Source: Polaromonas sp.
GTDB lineage: Bacteria; Pseudomonadota; Gammaproteobacteria; Burkholderiales; Burkholderiaceae_C
Direction: 5' to 3'
Length of the DNA stretch: 41,273 nucleotides
Assembly (NCBI GenBank): GCA_021153985.1
Contig: JAJKJM010000022.1
Coordinates: forward strand, 1 to 41,273
Positions within the stretch are counted from its first letter, which is position 1. Each line of letters opens with the position of its first letter. The position numbers were made by a program, and so were the translations under genes. The notes beneath the pieces were generated by a model. It was given only the letters and a program-made list of their open reading frames with translations. It was not told the origin of the DNA and searched no databases. Positions 23,991 through 32,027 of this stretch are shown piece after piece.

Positions 23991-24347
23991 ATGAATCTGA
24001 TCCAGACCCTCGAGCAGGAAGAAATTTCCCGCCTCAACAAAACCATCCCCACCTACGCACCCGGCGACACCGTTATCGTGAGCGTGAACGTGGTTGAAGG
24101 TACCCGCAAGCGTGTGCAGGCTTTTGAAGGCGTTGTGATTGCCAAGCGCAATCGCGGCCTCAACTCCAGCTTCATCGTCCGCAAGATCTCCAATGGCGAA
24201 GGCGTCGAGCGCACCTTCCAGGTGTACAGCCCGCTGATTGCCAAGATTGAAGTCAAGCGCCGCGGTGATGTGCGCCGTGCCAAGCTGTACTACCTGCGTA
24301 GCCGCAGCGGCAAATCCGCACGTATCAAGGAAAAGCTGGGCGCCTGA
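23991..24347 (+). CDS. rplS: 50S ribosomal protein L19
   Basis: A 118-aa L19 beginning [20 protein letters not shown]. Family hallmarks are [55 protein letters not shown] [20 protein letters not shown] and [20 protein letters not shown]. Last gene of the ribosomal block, with a terminator 50 bp downstream. Confidence 0.98.
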   Translation: MNLIQTLEQEEISRLNKTIPTYAPGDTVIVSVNVVEGTRKRVQAFEGVVIAKRNRGLNSSFIVRKISNGEGVERTFQVYSPLIAKIEVKRRGDVRRAKLYYLRSRSGKSARIKEKLGA

Positions 24348-24397
24348 TCTGCCAGTCCGGCTTAGCCGGAATGCAGGGCAGCCCGAACAGCCCCTTG

Positions 24398-24426
24398 AAA
24401 AAGCCGCTCCCCGAGCGGCTTTTTTT
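24398..24426 (+). terminator. Rho-independent terminator after rplS
   Basis: AAAAAGCCGCTC, loop CCC, GAGCGGCTTTTTT: a perfect GC-rich stem with a U-run at the end of the rpsP-rplS block. Confidence 0.92.
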
Positions 24427-24475
24427 ATGCTCGCGGCGCAGCCCGTCACTATGGCTTTCGTCTACGCCTCTTCCG

Positions 24476-25180
24476 ATGAACTACAAACCCCTGCCCAAGT
24501 TTGACCCGCGCAGCATTCCGGTGCTGGGTATTGACGACCACCTGGCCGGCGTGCCGCTTGAGCGCCTTTCGCCCGAGACGCTGCGCGAACGCTTCAGGCA
24601 CCCGCCCGTCTGGACACCCGAGCACAGTGTCGAGAAAAAATTTACCGACCGCGCACCCGCGCTGGCGGCGGTGCTGGTACCGCTGGTCATGCGTGATGAA
24701 GTGACTTTGCTGTTGACCGAACGCACAACCAACCTGTCCACGCATTCGGGCCAGGTCGCCTTGCCGGGCGGCCGCACGGACGAGACGGACCGCGATGCGG
24801 TGCACACCGCCTTGCGGGAGGCGCATGAGGAAATCGGTTTGCCCGAGACGCATGTCGAGGTGCTGGGCACGCTGCCCACCTACGTCACCGGCACCGCTTT
24901 CATCATCACGCCGGTCGTGGCGCTGGTTAAACCAGGCTTCGTGCTGCAGCCCAATCCCGGCGAGGTCGCGGATGTTTTCGAAGTGCCGCTGGGCTACTTG
25001 ATGAACCCTGCCAACCACCAGCGCCACGAAATGGAATTCGACGGCGCCGTCCGCCGGTGGATATCCATGCCTTATTCCGACCCATCCCCAGAGGGCGAAG
25101 GCAACGAAGCCAGGGAACGCTATATCTGGGGCGCCACCGCCGGCATGTTGCGCAATCTCTACCGCTTCCTCGTGGCCTAG
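24476..25180 (+). CDS. NUDIX hydrolase, CoA pyrophosphatase (NudL-like)
   Basis: A 234-aa NUDIX protein. The CoA-pyrophosphatase-type segment LLTERTTNLSTHSGQVALPG runs straight into the NUDIX box GRTDETDRDAVHTALREAHE followed by EIGL (about 99-122). It probably splits CoA and derivatives into 4'-phosphopantetheine and 3',5'-ADP, a turnover or clean-up role. The start at 24476 (MNYKPLPKFDPRSIPV) fits the family; longer readings run into the rplS terminator and are rejected. The C-terminus IWGATAGMLRNLYRFL is also typical. It appears monocistronic. Confidence 0.92.
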   Translation: MNYKPLPKFDPRSIPVLGIDDHLAGVPLERLSPETLRERFRHPPVWTPEHSVEKKFTDRAPALAAVLVPLVMRDEVTLLLTERTTNLSTHSGQVALPGGRTDETDRDAVHTALREAHEEIGLPETHVEVLGTLPTYVTGTAFIITPVVALVKPGFVLQPNPGEVADVFEVPLGYLMNPANHQRHEMEFDGAVRRWISMPYSDPSPEGEGNEARERYIWGATAGMLRNLYRFLVA

Positions 25181-25207
25181 ACCTACCGTTTGCCGAGGGC
25201 AGTCTTA

Positions 25208-25303
25208 AACCAGCATGAGCCGTGGGAACCGGCTTTGCCGGGCCACAGGCGGGCGGCCCCCTCGGGGGCAGCGCATTACACGAAGTGAAAAGCGTGGGGG
25301 CCA
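25208..25303 (-). repeat. Comamonadaceae-type GC-rich intergenic repeat, copy B (inverted)
   Basis: Reverse complement of the 18990-19087 repeat with a few substitutions and one short indel. The CCCCCGAGGGGG and CCCGGCAAAGCCGG parts are kept. It fills the gap between the NUDIX and CobD-like genes. Confidence 0.8.
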
Positions 25304-25318
25304 AGTTATGATTCCTGC

Positions 25319-26347
25319 ATGAGCTTTTTTGCCGTTTTGTTTGCCCTCATCATCGAACAGGCCCGGCCGCTGGCTCGCGGCAACTGGATCCACGCCGGCT
25401 TTCGCGGATGGGCGCGCTGGACCAATCGCAGCCTGGACGCCGGCAAGCCCCACCACGGCTGGATCGCCTGGGTCGTCGCTGTCATCGTGCCGGCGCTGGT
25501 TACCATGCTGATTCACTGGCTGCTCTGGAGCATCAACATCGTGCTGGCCTTCGCCTGGAGCGTGGCGATTTTGTATGTCACCCTCGGCTTTCGGCAATTC
25601 AGCCACTACTTCACCGACATACGCGACGCGCTGGACGACGGCGATGAAACCACGGCGCGGGAGCTGCTGGCGCAGTGGCGCCAGGTCGATGCGAGCGAAC
25701 TGCCGCGCAGCGAAATCGTGCGGCACGTCATTGAGTATTCGGTGCTGGCTGCCCATCGCCATGTGTTTGGCGTGTTGGGTTGGTTCTCGGTGCTGGCCGC
25801 TTTGGGGCTGGGCCCCGCAGGCGCGGTGCTCTACCGCATGAGCGAGTTTGTCTCGCGCTATTGGGCCTACAAAAGAAAGACCGCCGCCGCAGCAGGCGAG
25901 GGTGCCAGCATGGCTTTGCAGCTCGCCGCCAGCCGTGCCTGGGGGGTCATCGATTTCGTGCCGGCCCGGGTCACGTCGCTGGGCTTTGCTGTGGTCGGCA
26001 GTTTTGAAGACGCAATCGACGCGTGGCGCAATTACACGCAACGGTTTCCGGCCAACGCACCTGTGGCCGCCGAGAACCGCAATGACGGCATCATCCTGGC
26101 CGCTACGTCAGGCGCCGTGAATGTGCGCCTCGGTGGAGAGGCGCTCAAGACGACCTTCTCGCCGAACACATCCCAAAGTTTTCAGGCGGGCGGACTCGAC
26201 GCTGAAGACAGCATTGCCACCGAGGCCACGCCGGGCCGGGAGCCCGAAGTCGCGCACCTGCGCAGCATCGTGGGGCTCGTATGGCGCTCTGTAGTGTTAT
26301 GGATGGTGCTTCTCGCGCTGCTGACCCTGGCCCGCTTGTTGGGTTGA
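25319..26347 (+). CDS. CobD/CbiB-AmpE-like membrane protein
   Basis: A 342-aa integral membrane protein beginning MSFFAVLFALIIEQARPLAR, the usual start of the CobD/AmpE-like proteins of Burkholderiales. Membrane segments occur at the N-terminus, about 46-85, about 145-165 and at the C-terminus (SVVLWMVLLALLTLARLLG). GFRQFSHYFTDIRDALDDGD and SRAWGVIDFVPARVTSLGFA fit the CobD fold, and the late ENRNDGIILAATSGAVNVRL matches the CobD-like substrate-site region. True cobalamin synthesis is doubtful because no other cob genes are nearby. A signalling or cell-wall role as in AmpE is possible. The repeat copy B ends just before the gene. Confidence 0.8.
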   Translation: MSFFAVLFALIIEQARPLARGNWIHAGFRGWARWTNRSLDAGKPHHGWIAWVVAVIVPALVTMLIHWLLWSINIVLAFAWSVAILYVTLGFRQFSHYFTDIRDALDDGDETTARELLAQWRQVDASELPRSEIVRHVIEYSVLAAHRHVFGVLGWFSVLAALGLGPAGAVLYRMSEFVSRYWAYKRKTAAAAGEGASMALQLAASRAWGVIDFVPARVTSLGFAVVGSFEDAIDAWRNYTQRFPANAPVAAENRNDGIILAATSGAVNVRLGGEALKTTFSPNTSQSFQAGGLDAEDSIATEATPGREPEVAHLRSIVGLVWRSVVLWMVLLALLTLARLLG

Positions 26348-26378
26348 GCAGCGCGCGCCACTCCAGCGCCTTAAGACC

Positions 26379-27362
26379 TCAATAGCGGGTTTGCGACAGT
26401 TCCGCAAACAGCTCGCTATACAAACGATAGCGGCTAGCACTGATGCTGCTTGGGTGATCCGTTGAATTGACTTCTGAAATCACACCGCAGCCCGGCTCGT
26501 GCAGATGGGTGCAGTTGTAAAACTTGCAGTCCTGCGCATGGATTTTGAAGTCGGGCATGTAACTTGCCAGCCGCATCGGGTCGATATGGTGCAGCCCAAA
26601 TTCCTGGAAACCGGGCGAATCGATCAAGGCCGTGCCCCGGGCATTTCCATCGCCGGTGTCTACCCAATACAGCGTGGTGCTGGTCGTGGTGTGCTTGCCT
26701 GAGTTGAGCGCCTGGGAGATCTCCGCCGTCAGCACCCGCGCATCAGGCACCAGCAGGTTGGTCAGGCTACTTTTCCCGGCGCCTGAAGGTCCCAGCACCA
26801 GCGTTTTCTTCCCGCGCAGCAGTTCGACCAGCTCCTGCAGCTCCGCTGGCTGGGTGCTTGCATGGCCGGCGTTCGCGGTCTTGGGTTTGATTGCCAGCGA
26901 AAGCATGCGGTAGCCCATGGCGCGATAGGGGGCCAGCTTGGCCCAGGCGCGGCCGAAAGGTTCGGCCAGGTCGCTTTTGTTCAGTGCGATGACGGGTGTG
27001 ATGCCTTCGGCTTCAGCCGCGATCAGCGCGCGGGTCAGCTGGCTTTCCGAGAACTCGGGCTCAGCGGCAATCAGGATCAGCACCTGGTCCAGATTGGCCG
27101 CAAAGGACTTGGTGCGCATCTCGTCCTGGCGGTAAAAGAGATTGCTGCGCTCCTCGATTTTTTCAATGGTGCCTTCGTCTTGAGACGGCAGCCAGCGGAT
27201 GCGGTCGCCGACCACGGCCTGGCTTTTCTTGCCGCGCGGGTGGCAGATGACGCGCTCGCCGCTGTCGGTCTCCACCAGCACGTGGCGGCCAAAGCCTGCC
27301 ACCACCAAGCCCGGCTGCGTCCCCGCCGTGGGGGGCGCCGCGGGGCGCGAAGGTTTGCTCAA
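26379..27362 (-). CDS. rsgA: Ribosome small-subunit-dependent GTPase RsgA (YjeQ)
   Basis: A 327-aa circularly permuted GTPase acting late in 30S maturation. An OB domain lies at about 18-85. The GTPase motifs are in permuted order: NKSD (128-131), then the P-loop GPSGAGKSS (191-199), then DSPGF (248-252). The C-terminal zinc knuckle is visible as CKFYNCTHLHEPGC (Cys279, Cys284, His286, Cys292). The start overlaps the stop of the pterin dehydratase gene by 4 bp, so the two are translationally coupled. Last gene of the M48-PCD-rsgA operon. Confidence 0.96.
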   Translation of the reverse strand: MSKPSRPAAPPTAGTQPGLVVAGFGRHVLVETDSGERVICHPRGKKSQAVVGDRIRWLPSQDEGTIEKIEERSNLFYRQDEMRTKSFAANLDQVLILIAAEPEFSESQLTRALIAAEAEGITPVIALNKSDLAEPFGRAWAKLAPYRAMGYRMLSLAIKPKTANAGHASTQPAELQELVELLRGKKTLVLGPSGAGKSSLTNLLVPDARVLTAEISQALNSGKHTTTSTTLYWVDTGDGNARGTALIDSPGFQEFGLHHIDPMRLASYMPDFKIHAQDCKFYNCTHLHEPGCGVISEVNSTDHPSSISASRYRLYSELFAELSQTRY

Positions 27363-27679
27363 GCCAGCAAGGCGTCAACCTTCGACGCGCAAAAGAAGTC
27401 GCTGACGGAAATGCCGTTCACATCGTGCGTGTTGAATCGCACGGTGCATTTGCCGTAGCTCACCGCCAGATCGGGGTGGTGGTCTTCGGCATTGGCAATA
27501 AAGGCCAGCGCGTTCACAAACGCGATGGTCTCGTAGTAATTTTTGAAGGTATAGGTTTTCTCGAGCGAGCCGTCGATCAGGCGCCAGCCCAGGGCCTGTT
27601 CGCCATTGACTTTGCTCAACTGGGTGACGATTTCGGTGGCGCTCAGCGCCCGGCGGTTCTGGTGGATGGGATTGCTCAT
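27359..27679 (-). CDS. 4a-hydroxytetrahydrobiopterin dehydratase (pterin-4a-carbinolamine dehydratase)
   Basis: A 106-aa PCD/DCoH protein. It dehydrates the pterin carbinolamine formed by aromatic amino acid hydroxylases, or acts in related pterin recycling. Visible family residues are GWRLIDGSLEKTYTFKNYYE, ANAEDHHPDLAVSYGKC (the catalytic His pair) and VRFNTHDVNGISVSDFFCA. It overlaps both neighbours by 4 bp. No phenylalanine hydroxylase gene is in the window. Confidence 0.93.
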   Translation of the reverse strand: MSNPIHQNRRALSATEIVTQLSKVNGEQALGWRLIDGSLEKTYTFKNYYETIAFVNALAFIANAEDHHPDLAVSYGKCTVRFNTHDVNGISVSDFFCASKVDALLA

Positions 27680-28965
27680 ACTGCGGGGCTTTCGGCGGAG
27701 GGGATCATGCGGCCCAGCCGCTCGGAGGCGGGCGGGTGCGAATAGTAAAACTTCACGAACACCGGGTCAGGTGTCAAGGTGCTGGCGTTGTCCTGGTAGA
27801 GCTTGAGCAGTGCGCTTTGCAAATCCTTGCCGTCCGTTTGCGCCACCGCATAGGCGTCAGCCTCGAACTCATGCTTGCGCGAGAACTGGGCGAACACCGG
27901 CGAGACAAAGAAACTGAAGAGCGGCACCACCAGCAAAAACAGCAGTAGCGCGAGCGCGTCGTTGGCGCCAGTGAGATTGGGGCGAACGCCCAAGCCGGTA
28001 TAGAACCATACTTGCGACGACAGCCAGCCCAGCAGCGCAAAACCGGCCAGGCTCATGGCGAACATCGAGACGATGCGCTTGATGATGTGTTTGTGCTTGA
28101 AATGGCCCAGCTCATGTGCCAGCACGGCATCGACCTCGCCGGGGCTCAGCTGCTTGAGCAGGGTGTCGTAAAACACCACGCGCTTGGCCGCGCCGAAACC
28201 GGTGAAGTAGGCATTGGCATGGGCGGAACGCTTGCTGCCGTCCATCACAAACAGGCCCTTCGCAGCGAAACCGCAGCGCTGCATCAGCGCGGTGACGCGT
28301 GCTTTCAGTGCCTCGTCTTCCAGCGGCTTGAATTTGTTGAACATCGGTGCAATGACAGTGGGGTACAGCACCAGCACCAGAAGGTTAAAACCCATCCATA
28401 CGCCCCAGGCCGAAAGCCACCACAGGCTTCCCGCGCTGCCCATCAGCCAGAGGATGAGCGCCACGATGGGCAGGCCGATGACGAGGCCCACGAGTGTGGA
28501 CTTCACGAGGTCGCCCAGCCAGAGCTTGAAAGTCATCTTGTTAAAACCAAAACGCTCTTCAATGCGAAAGGTGCTGTAGAGCGTGAACGGTAAATCCAGC
28601 AAACCGCTGATCAAGCCAAAAGCCGCCAGTAGGGCGAGTTGCGGCAACAGCGCACTCCAACTCGCCAGGCTCGAGCCGGCAAGCGCCTGGTTTAGCGCAT
28701 CGATGCCGCCCAGCAGCGTCCAGCCCAGCAGCATGGCGGCGCCAAACGCCATCTCGAGCATGCCGAAGCGCGCTTTGGCGATGGTGTAGTCGGCTGCCTT
28801 CTGGTGCGCTTGCAATGAAATGGTTGCGGCGAATGCGGCTGGCACGGCGCCGCGGTTGCGCGCCACATGGCGGATCTGCCGCGAAGCCAGGTAGAACTTC
28901 GTCAGCAGGCCCAGCACCAGCACGGCGCAAAACACCAAGGTGAAAACAAGCGAATGGTCGGTCAT
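27676..28965 (-). CDS. M48 family zinc metalloprotease (Ste24/CAAX-type)
   Basis: A 429-aa membrane protease of the Ste24 type. The N-terminal CAAX-like half has several membrane helices. The zinc motif HELGH is at 284-288 (VLAHELGHFKHKHI), and the third ligand is in KHEFEADAYA at about 365-372. MDGSKRSAHANAYFTGFGAA and KRVVFYDTLL are typical of bacterial Ste24 homologues. Such enzymes act on membrane proteins or peptides; the target is unknown. It is first in the operon, and its stop overlaps the pterin dehydratase start by 4 bp. It is divergent from orn across 35 bp. Confidence 0.94.
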   Translation of the reverse strand: MTDHSLVFTLVFCAVLVLGLLTKFYLASRQIRHVARNRGAVPAAFAATISLQAHQKAADYTIAKARFGMLEMAFGAAMLLGWTLLGGIDALNQALAGSSLASWSALLPQLALLAAFGLISGLLDLPFTLYSTFRIEERFGFNKMTFKLWLGDLVKSTLVGLVIGLPIVALILWLMGSAGSLWWLSAWGVWMGFNLLVLVLYPTVIAPMFNKFKPLEDEALKARVTALMQRCGFAAKGLFVMDGSKRSAHANAYFTGFGAAKRVVFYDTLLKQLSPGEVDAVLAHELGHFKHKHIIKRIVSMFAMSLAGFALLGWLSSQVWFYTGLGVRPNLTGANDALALLLFLLVVPLFSFFVSPVFAQFSRKHEFEADAYAVAQTDGKDLQSALLKLYQDNASTLTPDPVFVKFYYSHPPASERLGRMIPSAESPAV

Positions 28966-29000
28966 GGGTGGCAGTTTAGGCGATCAACGAGAATAGCAAG

Positions 29001-29570
29001 ATGCCTGAAACTGAACCCCTACTCAAAAAATCAGACCAAAACCTCGTCTGGCTCGACTGCGAAATGACCGGGCTGGACCCGGAAAAAGAACGCATCATCG
29101 AAATCGCCGTGATCGTGACCGGTCCGCAGCTCACGCCGCGCATTGAAGGCCCCGTCCTGGCGATCCACCAGACCGACGAGCTGCTGGATCAGATGGACGC
29201 GTGGAACAAGGGCACCCACGGGCGTAGCGGCCTGATCGACAAGGTCAAGGCCAGCACCGTGAGCGAGGCGGACGCCGAGTTGCAAATCCTGGCCTTCCTG
29301 GCCCAGTACGTGCCCAAGGGCGTCTCGCCCCTGTGTGGCAACACCATCAGCCAGGACAGGCGCTTTTTGGTCAAGTACATGCCCAAACTGGAGGCTTTCC
29401 TGCATTACCGCAACGTCGACGTGAGCACCTTCAAGGAGCTCGCCAAGCGTTGGCGGCCCGAGGTTTACAGTGCTTTCAAGAAGCGCCAAAGCCATACGGC
29501 GCTGGCCGATGTGCACGAATCCATCGACGAACTGGAGCATTACCGGGAACACTTCCTGAAAGCTTCTTGA
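29001..29570 (+). CDS. orn: Oligoribonuclease
   Basis: A 189-aa DEDDh exonuclease that degrades short RNA oligomers, including pGpG from c-di-GMP turnover. The motifs are [20 protein letters not shown] (Asp19, Glu21), [16 protein letters not shown], and the [20 protein letters not shown] motif with the catalytic His. [15 protein letters not shown] is also typical. Divergent from the M48 protease gene. Confidence 0.97.
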   Translation: MPETEPLLKKSDQNLVWLDCEMTGLDPEKERIIEIAVIVTGPQLTPRIEGPVLAIHQTDELLDQMDAWNKGTHGRSGLIDKVKASTVSEADAELQILAFLAQYVPKGVSPLCGNTISQDRRFLVKYMPKLEAFLHYRNVDVSTFKELAKRWRPEVYSAFKKRQSHTALADVHESIDELEHYREHFLKAS

Positions 29571-29623
29571 GCTAGATTTCAGAGCCTTTTCGGCCGCTAG
29601 CCAATACGGTATATTGGGAAGCT

Positions 29624-29640
29624 GCTACTGAATTGATAGC
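29624..29640 (+). repeat. Isolated core of the dispersed palindromic element
   Basis: GCTACTGAATTGATAGC differs by one base from the core at 15626, but GGGCTRGA is not found 20 nt later, so this is a core-only or decayed copy. It lies between orn and the helicase promoter. Confidence 0.5.
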
Positions 29641-29732
29641 ATAATGCCGGAAATGCAGCCCTAAGCAACAGGGCGGTCAATCCGCCGCAAGCCCCGCGAT
29701 GGACAGGGGGCTAGTAGAAACCCGTAAAGCAC

Positions 29733-29987
29733 GCTATAATCGTGGGCTTGCGGTTGCACAGGGTGCACTGCATTTGTACATCTACCTCACACTTTTGGAC
29801 TCCACAACGGAGTCACCGCTTCGGATACGGCATCAAACCAGTTTTTGATTGCTCGCTAACCAAGCTGCATATTCGTTTGATGGTTGATGTTTTATTAACC
29901 ATGAACGAATCCTTCTGCATCGCAGGAGGTGAAGTTTCCTGTTCCCTCGCCAAAAGCGTTGCGGACAGGTGATTAGTGAGAAAACAC
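29733..29987 (+). promoter_or_regulatory. Promoter and long structured leader of the RNA helicase gene
   Basis: GCTATAATC with TATAAT at 29735-29740 is the likely -10; no good -35 is visible. The leader to the ATG at 29988 would be about 240 nt. It holds ATGGTT-N11-AACCAT (29880-29902), a hairpin CCTTCTGC-ATC-GCAGGAGG (29911-29929, one wobble pair), and a near-perfect Shine-Dalgarno AGGAGGTGA (29924-29932) with no start codon at the right distance. A 23-codon frame runs from ATG 29901 to TGA 29970-29972, ending 15 nt before the helicase start. This is the kind of leader seen before cold-shock RNA helicase genes; a regulatory role is inferred. Confidence 0.55.
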
Positions 29988-31916
29988 ATGACTGACTCTT
30001 TTGAGGCTCGTGGCGACTTTTTGCCTGAAGCCATTGCCGCCGACACCATCGACACCGGTTTCAATGCCGCTCCGGACTTTTCCGATGCGCTTGAAGCAAC
30101 GCCAACTTCGCTCGACGCCATCGTGGCCGAGCCCAACGGTTTTGTAGCGCTTGGCCTGGCCAAGGAACTGCTGCAGGCTGTCGCCGACATGGGTTTCACC
30201 AAGCCCACCGCCGTGCAGATGGCCACCATCCCCAAGGCCATGCAGGCCCTGGACGCTGACCCCAAAGCCACCAAGTTCACCGACTTGCTGGTCTCCAGCC
30301 AGACCGGTAGCGGCAAGACGGCTGCTTTCCTGTTGCCCGTGCTGCACACCCTGCTCAAACAGCAAGAAGACGCCGAGCGCTTTGAGCGTTCCGAGTTCGA
30401 ACGCCTGAGCGCAGAAGCTGTCGCCCGTGGCGAAGCCCCCCTGAAAAAGCCCAAGCGCAAAGACCCGACCAGCCCCCGCAACTTCAAGGCCGCCACCCCC
30501 GGCGCGCTGATTTTGTGCCCCACGCGCGAGCTGGCGCAGCAGGTCTGCGCCGACGCGATCGACCTGGTTCGCCATTGCCGCGGCCTGCGCGTTGCCAACG
30601 TCGTTGGCGGTATTCCCTATCAACTGCAAATTGCCAAGCTGCAGAACGCCAACCTCGTGGTCGCCACGCCCGGACGCCTGCTTGACTTGCAGCGCAGCAT
30701 GCAGATCAAGCTGGACCAGGTGCAGTTCCTCGTCGTTGACGAAGCCGACCGCATGCTGGACCTCGGCTTTGCCGACGACCTGACCGAAGTCAACCAGCTC
30801 ACGATTGAGCGCAAGCAGACCATGATGTTCAGCGCCACCTTCGCGCCCCGCATCATGCAACTGGCTACCCGCGTCATGCGTGAGCCACAACGCGTGCAGA
30901 TCGATTCGCCGCATGAAAAGCATGCGTCCATCACGCAGTCTTTGCTGTGGGCCGACAACATGACCCACAAGCGCAAGCTGCTGGATCACCTGCTGCGCGA
31001 CACCACCATCAACCAGGCCATCGTGTTTGCGAGCACCCAGGTTGAATGTGACGGCCTGGCCAATGACCTGGTGCAAGAAGGCTTCAGCGCCGTGGCGCTG
31101 CACGGTGCCCTGGGCCAGGGCCTGCGCAACCGCCGCTTGATGGCTTTCCGTGACGGCCGCGTGCAAATCCTGGTGGCAACCGACGTGGCCGCCCGCGGCT
31201 TGGACGTTCCCACCATCACCCACGTGATCAACTACGGCCTGCCAATGAAAGCCGAAGACTACGTGCACCGTATCGGCCGCACCGGCCGTGCCGGCCGCGA
31301 AGGCGTGGCTGTGACGATCGCCGAGTTCCGTGATCGCCGCAAGATCCAGGACATCGAACACTACATGCAGCAAAACTTGAAGCCCAGCGTGATCGCCGGC
31401 CTCGAGCCACAGCAGCGCTTTGCCCCGACGTCCGAGCGCCCACGCGGCAACTTCGGCGGTGATCGCGGCCGCAGCTTCGGCGGCGGTGGTGACCGCGGCG
31501 GTTACGGCCGCAAGCCGGCAGGTGGTTTTGGCAACGGCGGCTTTGCCGGCTTTGGCAACAACCGCGATGACCGTGGTGGCGATCGCGGCGGTGACCGTGG
31601 TTCCTTCCAGGGCCGTCCTCCCGCGCCGCATGGCGGCAACAACTACGCAGACCGTTCGGGCTTCAATGACCGCGGCCCGCGCCGCCAGGACGACCGCGGC
31701 TTCGGCGGCGGCAACAACGGCGGCGGCTTCGCCCAGCGCGACGACCGCAACTTCGCGCCGCGCAATGAGGGCTTTGCTCCCCGCAACGAAGGTTTCGCAC
31801 CGCGCCCTGACTTCGCCAACCGCAAGCCTGGTTTTGCCAAGCCTGCCGGCAAGGTATTTGTGCCTCGCGATGCGGCCAAGAAGCCAGGTAAATTCTCCAA
31901 GCCTTTCCGCGATTGA
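29988..31916 (+). CDS. DEAD-box ATP-dependent RNA helicase (RhlE-like) with RGG tail
   Basis: A 642-aa DEAD-box helicase. The core motifs are in order: a Q-motif (GFTKPTAVQ, about 66-74), Walker A SQTGSGKT (about 100-107), PTRELAQQV, VATPGR, DEAD in VVDEADRMLD (about 247-256), SAT (about 280), and HRIGRTGRAGR (about 425). An unusual charged insert of about 40 residues (from KQQEDAERFERSEFERL to KKPKRKDPTSPRN) separates motif I from motif Ia. The last 155 residues are Arg/Gly/Phe-rich (GGDRGRSFGGGGDRGGYGRK), an RNA-binding, probably disordered tail, with three near-repeats (APRNEGF, APRNEGF, APRPDF) late on. It remodels RNA in ribosome assembly or cold adaptation. ATG 29988 is preferred over GTG 29976. 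Confidence 0.93.
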   Translation: MTDSFEARGDFLPEAIAADTIDTGFNAAPDFSDALEATPTSLDAIVAEPNGFVALGLAKELLQAVADMGFTKPTAVQMATIPKAMQALDADPKATKFTDLLVSSQTGSGKTAAFLLPVLHTLLKQQEDAERFERSEFERLSAEAVARGEAPLKKPKRKDPTSPRNFKAATPGALILCPTRELAQQVCADAIDLVRHCRGLRVANVVGGIPYQLQIAKLQNANLVVATPGRLLDLQRSMQIKLDQVQFLVVDEADRMLDLGFADDLTEVNQLTIERKQTMMFSATFAPRIMQLATRVMREPQRVQIDSPHEKHASITQSLLWADNMTHKRKLLDHLLRDTTINQAIVFASTQVECDGLANDLVQEGFSAVALHGALGQGLRNRRLMAFRDGRVQILVATDVAARGLDVPTITHVINYGLPMKAEDYVHRIGRTGRAGREGVAVTIAEFRDRRKIQDIEHYMQQNLKPSVIAGLEPQQRFAPTSERPRGNFGGDRGRSFGGGGDRGGYGRKPAGGFGNGGFAGFGNNRDDRGGDRGGDRGSFQGRPPAPHGGNNYADRSGFNDRGPRRQDDRGFGGGNNGGGFAQRDDRNFAPRNEGFAPRNEGFAPRPDFANRKPGFAKPAGKVFVPRDAAKKPGKFSKPFRD

Positions 31917-31952
31917 TTTTTAGCTAATCAGCGCACTGCGAAAGCAAAAGCG

Positions 31953-31992
31953 AAAAGCCGCTGCAGGCATCAAGTCTGCAGCGGCTTTTTTT
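31953..31992 (+). terminator. Rho-independent terminator after the RNA helicase gene
   Basis: AAAAGCCGCTGCAG, a 9-nt loop, CTGCAGCGGCTTTTTTT: a perfect 14-bp stem with a U-run, 36 bp after the helicase stop and between convergent genes. Confidence 0.93.
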
Positions 31993-32027
31993 ATTGGTGC
32001 AATTAATTGGCCTCGCGAGCAAGGGAC

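Noticed and set aside
25319-26347. Reading the CobD-like gene as a cobalamin biosynthesis gene
   Set aside because: No other cobalamin gene or riboswitch is nearby; only fold-level similarity is claimed.
26415-26431. GCTATACAAACGATAGC in the end of rsgA
   Set aside because: It codes for residues that fit the RsgA C-terminus and the right-hand motif is only partial (GGGTGATCC), so probably coincidence.
29742-29972. 76-codon frame in the helicase leader
   Set aside because: It begins with GTG at the promoter and has no ribosome site or family features; only the shorter internal frame from 29901 is kept as a possible leader frame.
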